Source: Treponema sp. (GTDB lineage Bacteria > Spirochaetota > Spirochaetia > Treponematales > Treponemataceae). Taken from it: 6,959 nt of DNA. Under the pieces are notes generated by a model. It had not been told where the DNA came from. It saw only the letters and a list, made by a program, of their open reading frames with translations, and did no database searches. The DNA lies in NCBI GenBank assembly GCA_017622055.1, contig JAGARY010000411.1, positions 1 through 6,959 of the forward strand, read 5' to 3'. The translations under genes and the position numbers were made by a program. The first letter of the stretch is position 1. Every line of letters begins with the position of its first letter. This document shows, one piece after another, positions 1-4,952 of this stretch.

Positions 1-1
1 A

Positions 2-919
2 GAGCCAGAATTTGTAGGACAAACAAAAGACAAACTTGGAAACACAGAAGTTGCAACAATTGTAAATCAAATTGTAAAAGAAAAATTAACTTTATTTTTT
101 GAACAAAATCCACAAGTTACAGAAACAATTCTTAAAAAAGCAATGGACGAAGCAAGAGCCAGAATTGCTGCTCGTAAAGCAAAAGACAATATGCGTAAAA
201 AAACAATGTCTGATAGCTTTGGGCTTCCAGAAAAACTTGCTGACTGTTCATTAAAAAATCCTGAACTTTGTGAAGTTTATATTGTCGAAGGAGACTCTGC
301 CGGCGGTTCTGCAAAAAAAGGACGTGACCCAAAAACACAAGCAATTCTTCCACTTTGGGGAAAAATGCTTAACGTAGAAAAAGTTCGTCCAGAGAAAGTA
401 ATGAACAATGATAAACTTGAGCCAGTTATTGCAACACTTGGGGCAGGTTTTGGAAAAGATTTTAATATTGATAAATTGCGTTATCACAAAATTATTATTA
501 TGGCCGATGCCGATGTTGACGGAAGCCATATTCGTACTTTGTTGTTAACATTCTTCTTCAGATACATGCCAGAACTTATTGAAAAAGGACACATCTATTT
601 GGCAATGCCACCTTTGTTTGGAATTAAAGTTGGAAAGAAACCTCCAATCTATGTTTATTCAGACGAAGAAAGAGACAGAGTTTTAGATTCTCTTGGTGAT
701 GTAAAAGCAGATGTTCAACGCTATAAAGGTCTTGGTGAAATGGACGGTAAACAACTTTGGGAAACAACAATGGATCCTTCTCAAAGAAAAATGCGTGTAG
801 TTACAGTTCCAGATGCAATTGCCGCAGATAAGATTTTTAGCGTTTGTATGGGCGAAGAAGTAGAGCCAAGAAGAAACTTTATTGAATCTAATTCAAGTTA
901 TGCAAATCTTGATATATAA
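2..919 (+). CDS. gyrB: DNA gyrase subunit B, C-terminal part (5' end outside window)
   Basis: ATPase subunit of DNA gyrase, which with GyrA introduces negative supercoils. The frame is open from base 2 and gives the last 305 residues; the GHKL ATPase domain lies upstream of the window. Visible motifs, numbered within the fragment: EPEFVGQTKDKLGN at the start (end of the transducer domain); Toprim glutamate motif EGDSAGGSAKKGRD from about residue 96; ILPLWGKMLNVEK; the metal-binding DADVDGSHIR from about residue 169; QRYKGLGEMD around residue 240; and the usual ending FIESNSSYANLDI. Only about 70 residues separate DADVDG from YKGLGEM, so this is the short GyrB without the roughly 170-residue insert of enterobacterial GyrB. 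The W in LPLWGK replaces the R common in other phyla. gyrA follows after 48 bp, so the two are probably cotranscribed. Identification is secure; the spirochaete flavour is inference. Confidence 0.98.
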   Translation, partial: EPEFVGQTKDKLGNTEVATIVNQIVKEKLTLFFEQNPQVTETILKKAMDEARARIAARKAKDNMRKKTMSDSFGLPEKLADCSLKNPELCEVYIVEGDSAGGSAKKGRDPKTQAILPLWGKMLNVEKVRPEKVMNNDKLEPVIATLGAGFGKDFNIDKLRYHKIIIMADADVDGSHIRTLLLTFFFRYMPELIEKGHIYLAMPPLFGIKVGKKPPIYVYSDEERDRVLDSLGDVKADVQRYKGLGEMDGKQLWETTMDPSQRKMRVVTVPDAIAADKIFSVCMGEEVEPRRNFIESNSSYANLDI

Positions 920-926
920 AAAAGCA

Positions 927-944
927 AACTAACACTCGTTAGTT
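927..944. promoter_or_regulatory. Operator-like dyad in the gyrB-gyrA gap
   Basis: A perfect 7-bp inverted repeat, AACTAAC-actc-GTTAGTT, lies between the gyrB stop and the gyrA ribosome binding site. No T-run follows it, so it is not an intrinsic terminator. It matches the ACTAAC-N4-GTTAGT pattern seen again at 3610, 3641 and 4585. The size and symmetry resemble TetR-family operators. The binding protein is unknown and not encoded here. As RNA it could form a small hairpin just before gyrA. Confidence 0.5.
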
Positions 945-967
945 AAAATATAAAAAGGAAAAAAAAG

Positions 968-3484
968 ATGGAAGAAATCAAAACACCAGAAGGTGGAACA
1001 GTAATAAAAATTCCAATTGAAGACGAAGTAAAACAAGCCTACATTGACTACTCAATGTCGGTAATTGTTCAGCGTGCTTTGCCAGATGTTCGTGATGGTT
1101 TAAAACCGGTTCACCGTCGTATTATGTATTCGATGGATACTTTGCATCTTGCAGCTGGTGGAAAAACAAGGAAATGTGCCACAATCGTTGGTGAAGTTTT
1201 AGGTAAATATCACCCACACGGAGATGCTTCTGTTTATGATGCTTTAGTTCGCCTTGGACAAGATTTTGCTCAAAGATATACAACAGTTACTCCACAGGGA
1301 AACTTTGGTACAATTGCTGGTGACCCTCCTGCTGCTTACCGTTATACCGAAGCAAAAATGTCTAAAGTTACAGAAGAAATGGTTTCTGATATCAACAAAG
1401 AAACAGTTGATATGGTTCGTAACTTTGATGACACAACAGATGAACCTTCAGTTCTTCCAGGAAAATTTCCTTTCTTGCTTTGTAACGGTACAACAGGTAT
1501 TGCGGTTGGTATGGCAACAAATATGCCAAGCCACAACTTGCGTGAGGTTGCCGCTGCTATAAAAGCTTACGTAGAAAATCCTGATATTAGCATTGAAGAA
1601 TTAATGCATTATGTAAAAGGACCAGACTTCCCAACTGGTGGAATTATTTACGGAAAAGCAGGAATTAAAAAGGCATACACAACAGGACGCGGAAAAATTA
1701 CAATTCGTTCAAAGTTCACAATTGAAACAGACAAACGTGGAAAAGAATCAATTGTATTTACAGAAGTTCCTTATGGTGTTAATACAACAAATATTATTCG
1801 TCGCATAAAAGAACTTGTTCGTGATAAACAAATTGAAGGTGTTACAAATGCCAACGATGAATCTTCAGACAGAACAGGAATGCGAATTGTAGTTGATTTG
1901 AAAAAAGGTGCAATTACAAAAATTGTATTAAATCAACTTTTTGCAAAAACAGATTTACAGTCAAACTTTGGTGTAATAAATCTTGCACTTGTACCTCAAG
2001 ATAAAGAAGGTGCACCTCGTTATGACGAACCTGGAATTTATACACTTCCTTCTCAATATTTAAAACCAGAAGTTTTAACTCTTAAACAATTAATTGCTCA
2101 CTTTGTAAAACATCGTGATGAAGTTATTACACGCCGTACAATTTATGATTTAAGAGTTGCAAAACATAGAATGCACATTTTGCAAGCGTTGATTACAGCA
2201 ATCAATAATATTGACGAAGTAATCAAAATTATAAAAGAAAGTAGAGATACTGAAGCTGCAAAACTTGCATTACAAAAACGTTTTGAATTTGACGAAGAAC
2301 AATCACAAGCAATTGTAGATATGCAACTTAAACGCCTTACACATCTACAAATTGAAGACCTTCAAAAAGAAATTAAAGAACTTCAAGCTTGGATTGATTA
2401 CCTTGAGGACCTTCTTGCAAATCACAATAAAATTTTGCAAATCATTGTTGATGAAACAAACGAACTTGCAGACAAATATGGTGATGATAGAAAAACAGAA
2501 ATTGTTGCTGATGAAGTAGAACAAATCAACGTGGAAGATATGATTAAAGACGAAGATATGGTTGTAATGATTTCTCGTCTTGGATATATCAAACGTGTTT
2601 CTGTAGAAAAATATAAAAAGCAGGGAAGAGGTGGGACAGGAAGCAACGGAACAAATCTTCTTGAAGATGATTATGTAAATCAGTTGTTTATTGGTTCTAC
2701 AAAAGAACATTTGTTGTTCATTACAAATATTGGAAAAGCTTATTGGGTAAAAATTCACGAAATTCCAGAAGCAGAAAAAACAAGTAGAGGAGCTCACATT
2801 AAAGGACTTTTACAAGTTGGTCCAGATGAAGAAATTACAGCAATTGTTTCTTTAATGAACTTCTCGGATGATTTGTACATCTTTATGACAACTTCAAATG
2901 GTGTTGTTAAAAAAGTTAGATCTAGCGAATTTGCTAGAGCAAAAACTCGTGGAATTATTGGAATTAAACTTAATGATGGCGATAAATTAATTAGTGCAAT
3001 CGCGACAAAAGGCGATTCAGATATTATGTTGATTTCTCGTCGCGGAAAAGGTTTAAGATTTAAAGATAGTTCTGTTCGTTCAATGGGACGTGCTAGTTGT
3101 GGTATTAAAGGAATGAAACTTGCTGAAGGTGATGAAATTGCCGCAGCAGTAAAAGTAGAAGATGACACAAGCATGATTCTTATGACAGAAAAAGGATACG
3201 GAAAGAAGATTTCTTTTGATCATTATTCTGCACATGGAAGAGGAACTGGCGGACAAAGAGTATTTGGAAACACAGAAGGAAAAGGCGAAATTATTGGTGC
3301 TTTGAATGTAAAAGATTCAGACGAATTAGTTTGTATGACAAGCCAAGGAAAAACTTTAAGATTCAAATCAACAGATATAAAAGAGCAGGGTGCTGGAGCT
3401 TCTGGTGTAAAAATTGTAAAAATTACAGAACCAGATTATCTTGTTGGAATTGATAAAGTTGAAGAAAAAAAAGATGATGAATAA
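968..3484 (+). CDS. gyrA: DNA gyrase subunit A
   Basis: Breakage-reunion subunit of DNA gyrase, 838 aa, within the usual GyrA range of about 800-900. The start is chosen from AAGGAA at 955-960, 7 bp before ATG, and from the conserved opening. The winged-helix domain has GKYHPHGDASVYDALV (residues 79-94) and the catalytic tyrosine Y126 next to R125 in PPAAYRYTEAKMS. GTTGIAVGMATNMPSHNLRE marks the tower junction, followed by a coiled-coil region (about 390-500) with the C-gate. The C-terminal beta-pinwheel begins after about residue 515 and has repeated blade motifs (GYIKRV, GKAYWVK, GVVKKV, GKGLRFK, GYGKKI, GKTLRFK) and an acidic tail EEKKDDE. The GyrA box reads QGRGGTG (552-558), where QRRGGKG or QKRGGRG is usual. 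Ala87 occupies the position of E. coli Ser83 and D91 that of Asp87. Pairing with gyrB supports GyrA over ParC. A strong terminator follows. Confidence 0.98.
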   Translation: MEEIKTPEGGTVIKIPIEDEVKQAYIDYSMSVIVQRALPDVRDGLKPVHRRIMYSMDTLHLAAGGKTRKCATIVGEVLGKYHPHGDASVYDALVRLGQDFAQRYTTVTPQGNFGTIAGDPPAAYRYTEAKMSKVTEEMVSDINKETVDMVRNFDDTTDEPSVLPGKFPFLLCNGTTGIAVGMATNMPSHNLREVAAAIKAYVENPDISIEELMHYVKGPDFPTGGIIYGKAGIKKAYTTGRGKITIRSKFTIETDKRGKESIVFTEVPYGVNTTNIIRRIKELVRDKQIEGVTNANDESSDRTGMRIVVDLKKGAITKIVLNQLFAKTDLQSNFGVINLALVPQDKEGAPRYDEPGIYTLPSQYLKPEVLTLKQLIAHFVKHRDEVITRRTIYDLRVAKHRMHILQALITAINNIDEVIKIIKESRDTEAAKLALQKRFEFDEEQSQAIVDMQLKRLTHLQIEDLQKEIKELQAWIDYLEDLLANHNKILQIIVDETNELADKYGDDRKTEIVADEVEQINVEDMIKDEDMVVMISRLGYIKRVSVEKYKKQGRGGTGSNGTNLLEDDYVNQLFIGSTKEHLLFITNIGKAYWVKIHEIPEAEKTSRGAHIKGLLQVGPDEEITAIVSLMNFSDDLYIFMTTSNGVVKKVRSSEFARAKTRGIIGIKLNDGDKLISAIATKGDSDIMLISRRGKGLRFKDSSVRSMGRASCGIKGMKLAEGDEIAAAVKVEDDTSMILMTEKGYGKKISFDHYSAHGRGTGGQRVFGNTEGKGEIIGALNVKDSDELVCMTSQGKTLRFKSTDIKEQGAGASGVKIVKITEPDYLVGIDKVEEKKDDE

Positions 3485-3503
3485 TCAAGAATAAATCTTT
3501 TAG

Positions 3504-3545
3504 AATCCTAAACAATTTTATAAGTTGTTTAGGATTTTTTTTGCA
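3504..3545 (+). terminator. Intrinsic terminator of gyrBA
   Basis: A perfect 12-bp stem (3504-3515 with 3525-3536) encloses a 9-nt loop and runs into an uninterrupted T tract (3535-3542), 20 bp after the gyrA stop. The stem is rather AT-rich, but the geometry is textbook for rho-independent termination of the gyrase operon. Confidence 0.9.
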
Positions 3546-3563
3546 TTTTTTATCGAAGGTATT

Positions 3564-3595
3564 GTCATTGCGAACGAAGTGAAGCAATCTAGAAA
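3564..3595 (+). repeat. REP-like intergenic repeat, half copy
   Basis: GTCATTGCGAACGAAGTGAA followed by GCAATCTAGAAA. The same opening (GTCATTGCGA) and closing (GCAATCTAGAAA) recur at 4750-4788, so the window holds two related copies. Sequences of this form are scattered between genes in many AT-rich bacterial genomes. This copy lacks the inverted right half present in the second one. Confidence 0.65.
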
Positions 3596-3609
3596 TGTTA
3601 ATTATTTTG

Positions 3610-3625
3610 ACTAATGAACATTAGT
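3610..3625. promoter_or_regulatory. Operator-like dyad upstream of the 3667 promoter
   Basis: ACTAAT-gaac-ATTAGT, a perfect 6-bp dyad with a 4-bp centre and the same architecture as the dyad at 927-944. It lies 42 bp upstream of a predicted -35 hexamer, a reasonable place for a regulator. Function is inferred only from symmetry and recurrence. Confidence 0.45.
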
Positions 3626-3640
3626 TAATAAAATAAACTA

Positions 3641-3656
3641 CCTAACGATTGTTAGT
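3641..3656. promoter_or_regulatory. Second operator-like dyad upstream of the 3667 promoter
   Basis: CCTAAC-gatt-GTTAGT, matching ACTAAC-N4-GTTAGT with one outer mismatch. Its centre is 32 bp from the centre of the dyad at 3610-3625, about three helical turns, so both would face the same side of the DNA. It ends 10 bp before the predicted -35 element. Confidence 0.45.
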
Positions 3657-3666
3657 CTATTTTAAG

Positions 3667-3695
3667 TTGACAAAAATAATTATTTCATTAATAAT
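3667..3695 (+). promoter_or_regulatory. Predicted sigma-70-type promoter
   Basis: A perfect -35 TTGACA (3667-3672), a 17-bp spacer and AATAAT as -10 (3690-3695, 5 of 6 matches). Predicted transcription start is about 3702. It is preceded by two operator-like dyads and followed about 85 bp later by a terminator with no ORF between. AT-rich DNA produces chance -10 matches, but the exact -35 at optimal spacing makes this one stand out. Confidence 0.6.
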
Positions 3696-3701
3696 ATAGA
3701 C

Positions 3702-3785
3702 AAGGGTAATGACTATAGATAATAGTTTAAGGGTGATACATCAGGCAAAAGGGCTGGTTGATTTTTCAACCGGTCCTTTTTGTTT
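3702..3785 (+). ncRNA. Possible short untranslated transcript (about 84 nt)
   Basis: Defined by the predicted promoter at 3667-3695 and the intrinsic terminator at 3747-3785. I see no start codon with a ribosome binding site and no usable ORF inside, and no known RNA family is recognised. The transcript would consist of an AT-rich leader of about 45 nt and the terminator hairpin, and would end 6 bp before the first parS site. It could be a regulatory RNA, the leader of a lost gene, or transcription entering the origin. Existence is inference from signals only. Confidence 0.35.
3747..3785 (+). terminator. Strong intrinsic terminator
   Basis: The stem GGGCTGGTTGA (3751-3761) pairs with TCAACCGGTCC (3766-3776) around a TTTT loop, with two G-U pairs and nine Watson-Crick pairs. 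It is extended by AAAA (3747-3750) against TTTT (3777-3780) and followed by more T. It lies 200 bp beyond the gyrA terminator, so it ends a separate transcript or protects the origin region from readthrough. Confidence 0.85.
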
Positions 3786-3790
3786 TTAAA

Positions 3791-3806
3791 TGTTTCACGT
3801 GAAACA
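3791..3806. other. parS: parS site 1 (perfect)
   Basis: TGTTTCACGTGAAACA, an exact 16-bp palindrome matching the ParB/Spo0J consensus. It is followed after 14 bp by DnaA array 1. Confidence 0.92.
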
Positions 3807-3820
3807 GTAGATTGAATGAG

Positions 3821-3861
3821 TTTTCCACAGATGTGGATAAAATTGGGGATAAAGTGGAAAA
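3821..3861. other. DnaA-box array 1
   Basis: TTTTCCACA (3821-3829), 2 bp, TGTGGATAA (3832-3840, the perfect consensus TTATCCACA in reverse), 3 bp, TGGGGATAA (3844-3852, one mismatch), then directly AGTGGAAAA (3853-3861, two mismatches). The first two boxes form a head-to-head pair. The last two are on the same strand as the second. Confidence 0.85.
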
Positions 3862-3886
3862 CTTTTTAATATTGGTGAAAAGTGTT

Positions 3887-3912
3887 TTTGGTGTTTCACG
3901 TGAAACACCAAA
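3887..3912. other. parS: parS site 2 (perfect, within a 26-bp palindrome)
   Basis: The core 16-mer is 3892-3907, and symmetry continues perfectly for five more bases on each side (TTTGG and CCAAA). It begins 101 bp after parS 1 and is followed after 13 bp by DnaA array 2. Confidence 0.92.
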
Positions 3913-3920
3913 GAAAGTAT

Positions 3921-3961
3921 TTTTCCCCAAGTGTGGATAACTTTGTGGAAAATGTGGAAAA
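3921..3961. other. DnaA-box array 2
   Basis: TTTTCCCCA (3921-3929), 2 bp, TGTGGATAA (3932-3940), 3 bp, TGTGGAAAA (3944-3952), directly followed by TGTGGAAAA (3953-3961). The layout is base-for-base the same as array 1, exactly 100 bp downstream. All but the first box fit TTWTCCACA. Confidence 0.87.
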
Positions 3962-3985
3962 GTTTTTGTATATCAAAAAAAAAGT

Positions 3986-4011
3986 TTATTTGTTTCACGT
4001 GAAACAAATAA
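3986..4011. other. parS: parS site 3 (perfect, within a 26-bp palindrome)
   Basis: The core 16-mer is 3991-4006, with five further symmetric bases on each side (TTATT and AATAA). It begins 99 bp after parS 2. No DnaA array follows; a G/C-richer block occupies that position instead. Confidence 0.92.
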
Positions 4012-4037
4012 TTGATTTAGGATTTCATACAAACCCT

Positions 4038-4058
4038 AAAAACGGCCGAGTCACGGCC
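4038..4058 (-). terminator. Possible minus-strand terminator in a G/C-richer block
   Basis: GGCCG (4044-4048) and CGGCC (4054-4058) form a 5-bp all-GC stem around a 5-nt loop. Read on the minus strand, it is followed by one G and a run of five T. It lies in a block (about 4043-4085) that is much richer in G/C than the surrounding origin DNA. The stem is short and no minus-strand gene upstream of it is evident, so this is weak. Confidence 0.3.
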
Positions 4059-4100
4059 TTGAACGAAGTGTCCCTTGACCACCTGTATTTAGAGTTAGAC

Positions 4101-4189
4101 ATATAAAAAGTAAAATTATTAATTTTTAATATTCTGAAAAATAAATATTAAATATAAATTAAATGTAAAAGACGTTATGATATTAGCTT
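4101..4189. other. AT-rich candidate unwinding element A
   Basis: 4101-4170 holds only 4 G/C bases in 70, the most AT-rich stretch in the window, between parS 3 and parS 4 and 50 bp before DnaA array 3. A DNA unwinding element is expected close to DnaA boxes. The role is inferred from composition and position only. Confidence 0.4.
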
Positions 4190-4205
4190 TGTTTCACGTG
4201 AAACG
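4190..4205. other. parS: parS site 4 (one mismatch)
   Basis: TGTTTCACGTGAAACG differs from the palindromic consensus only at its last base. It begins 199 bp after parS 3, about twice the local period, and is followed after 14 bp by DnaA array 3. Confidence 0.85.
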
Positions 4206-4219
4206 GAAGGATAAATAAG

Positions 4220-4259
4220 TTTTCCACAGATGTGGATAAGTCTGGGGAAATGTGGAAAA
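4220..4259. other. DnaA-box array 3
   Basis: TTTTCCACA (4220-4228), 2 bp, TGTGGATAA (4231-4239), 3 bp, TGGGGAAAT (4243-4251, degenerate), and TGTGGAAAA (4251-4259) overlapping it by one base. The first 20 bp are identical to those of array 1. The array is one base shorter than arrays 1 and 2. Confidence 0.85.
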
Positions 4260-4296
4260 CTTTTATAAATAGTATTAAGTCAATTTGTTTTATGAT

Positions 4297-4312
4297 TGTT
4301 TCATGTGAAACA
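4297..4312. other. parS: parS site 5 (one mismatch)
   Basis: TGTTTCATGTGAAACA has a C-to-T change in the central CACGTG. It begins 107 bp after parS 4. No DnaA array is attached to it. Confidence 0.78.
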
Positions 4313-4320
4313 GTGCGTTA

Positions 4321-4409
4321 GAGAAGAATAGTAATAAAATCTTAAAATATAGTTGATTCTTTAAAATAAATATAAAAATATAACTGAAATACATATTCTT
4401 AATAATATA
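4321..4409. other. AT-rich candidate unwinding element B
   Basis: About 12 G/C bases in 90, including twenty consecutive A/T bases at 4361-4380. TAGTAATAA at 4329-4337 resembles the DnaA-trio repeats (5'-TAR units) seen in some origin unwinding systems, though three short units in such AT-rich DNA may be chance. Confidence 0.35.
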
Positions 4410-4425
4410 TGTTTCACGTGAAACG
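4410..4425. other. parS: parS site 6 (one mismatch)
   Basis: TGTTTCACGTGAAACG, the same last-base variant as site 4. It begins 113 bp after site 5. The next DnaA array starts 50 bp after its end instead of the usual 13-14 bp. Confidence 0.85.
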
Positions 4426-4475
4426 TTTGTAAAAATAATCAATTCTGTTTTGTTTGCTTAAATTTGAAAATTAAG

Positions 4476-4516
4476 TTATCCACAAATGTGGATAATTTTG
4501 TGCATTCTGTGGAAAA
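4476..4516. other. DnaA-box array 4
   Basis: TTATCCACA (4476-4484), 2 bp, TGTGGATAA (4487-4495): two perfect consensus boxes head to head. The third box position (4499-4507) keeps only TGTG, and TGTGGAAAA (4508-4516) sits exactly where the fourth box lies in arrays 1 and 2. This is the strongest pair in the region. Confidence 0.88.
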
Positions 4517-4524
4517 CTATTATG

Positions 4525-4540
4525 TGTTTCACGTGAAACA
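4525..4540. other. parS: parS site 7 (perfect)
   Basis: Exact TGTTTCACGTGAAACA, 8 bp after the end of DnaA array 4 and 115 bp after the start of site 6. Confidence 0.92.
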
Positions 4541-4560
4541 ATTGTTTTAATTGCAAGTTA

Positions 4561-4576
4561 TGTTCCACGTGAAACA
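4561..4576. other. parS: parS site 8 (C variant)
   Basis: TGTTCCACGTGAAACA. The fifth base is C, which is allowed by the TGTTNCACGTGAAACA form of the Spo0J site. It starts 36 bp after site 7, breaking the roughly 100-bp spacing and closing the cluster. Confidence 0.9.
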
Positions 4577-4584
4577 TTCTTTAA

Positions 4585-4600
4585 ACTAACAACCGTTTGT
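4585..4600. promoter_or_regulatory. Operator-like dyad after the parS cluster
   Basis: ACTAAC-aacc-GTTTGT, one mismatch from the ACTAAC-N4-GTTAGT pattern found before the cluster. It lies 8 bp after parS 8. Confidence 0.4.
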
Positions 4601-4604
4601 TATT

Positions 4605-4628
4605 TAATTAATGAACGTTCGTTAATTA
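4605..4628. promoter_or_regulatory. Long AT-rich palindrome, operator-like
   Basis: A 24-bp palindrome with a single unpaired position (4612 against 4621), centred on GAACGTTC with TAATTAA-type arms. It is adjacent to the dyad at 4585 and resembles TetR-type operators in size. No regulator gene is nearby, so the role is inferred. Confidence 0.4.
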
Positions 4629-4648
4629 GATTTTTGTGTGTTGGAAAA

Positions 4649-4676
4649 GATCCTCGGATCAAGTCCGAGGATGACA
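4649..4676. repeat. Hairpin repeat of the GATCCTCGG...CCGAGGATGACA type
   Basis: TCCTCGGA (4651-4658) and TCCGAGGA (4664-4671) form a perfect 8-bp stem around a 5-nt loop, preceded by GA and followed by TGACA. I recall this hairpin as a common dispersed intergenic repeat in many bacterial genomes. It is not followed by a T-run, so it is not a classical terminator. Confidence 0.6.
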
Positions 4677-4749
4677 TATTAAATTTATTGGATAGTTCTG
4701 AAATCAGAATTGATGTCGGTAAAGAATGCAACTAATTCTTCTTTACTTT

Positions 4750-4816
4750 GTCATTGCGAGGAGCAAAGCGACGTGGCAATCTAGAAAGTGGACTGCCGCG
4801 CTACGCTCGCAGTGAC
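4750..4816. repeat. REP/MITE-like palindromic repeat
   Basis: GTCATTGCGAG (4750-4760) is repeated inverted as CTCGCAGTGAC (4806-4816) with 10 of 11 matches. Between them are GAGCAAAGCGACGTGGCAAT and the CTAGAAA shared with the half copy at 3564-3595. The G/C-rich content contrasts with the flanks. It lies downstream of the origin-like region and upstream of the minus-strand terminator. Confidence 0.7.
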
Positions 4817-4922
4817 GGAAAGGAAGGATATGAATTAGTGGCCTGGTTTGATCGTGTTTGGACTTACGGATTTGCTTATGGTGAATAACGTAGTAAATTT
4901 ACAGTATGTGGTTAACTGCAAA

Positions 4923-4949
4923 AAAAGCACTAGAGAACCTAGTGCTTTT
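4923..4949 (-). terminator. Intrinsic terminator of the minus-strand unit
   Basis: An 11-bp perfect stem (4923-4933 with 4939-4949) around a 5-nt loop. On the minus strand it ends in seven T residues immediately after the stop codon of the 236-aa gene. The + strand side carries TTTT as well, so weak bidirectional use is possible. Confidence 0.88.
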
Positions 4950-4952
4950 GGA

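Larger units (their letters stand above)
3791..4576. other. oriC/parS: Putative chromosomal origin fused with parS centromere cluster
   Basis: This 786-bp stretch has no credible gene. It contains eight parS-type 16-mers (five matching TGTTNCACGTGAAACA exactly, three with one mismatch) and at least twelve DnaA boxes of the TTWTCCACA type, mostly in four arrays of identical geometry. Very AT-rich spacers lie between them: 4101-4170 has 4 G/C bases in 70. parS is the loading site of ParB/Spo0J, and DnaA boxes recruit the initiator. The position directly downstream of gyrBA fits, since gyrB/gyrA often lie near oriC. No dnaA, dnaN, parA or parB is visible here. A plasmid origin is less likely next to the gyrase operon. 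Confidence 0.78.

Noticed and set aside
927..944. Intrinsic terminator between gyrB and gyrA
   Set aside because: The 7-bp AT-rich stem is followed by A-rich sequence rather than a T-run on the + strand.
3795..4007. Minus-strand 70-aa ORF with FHVKQ and FHVKH
   Set aside because: Same cause: parS palindromes read open on both strands. There is no initiation signal.
3882..4106. Plus-strand 74-aa ORF starting MFLVFHVKHQRK
   Set aside because: Its FHVKH/FHVKQ repeats are translated parS palindromes, it crosses a DnaA array, and no ribosome binding site precedes it. The parS and DnaA sites explain the sequence.
3791..4576. CRISPR array, because of recurring palindromic 16-mers at about 100-bp intervals
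   Set aside because: Repeats are too short, spacers are long and unequal and contain DnaA boxes, and the 16-mer is the parS consensus.
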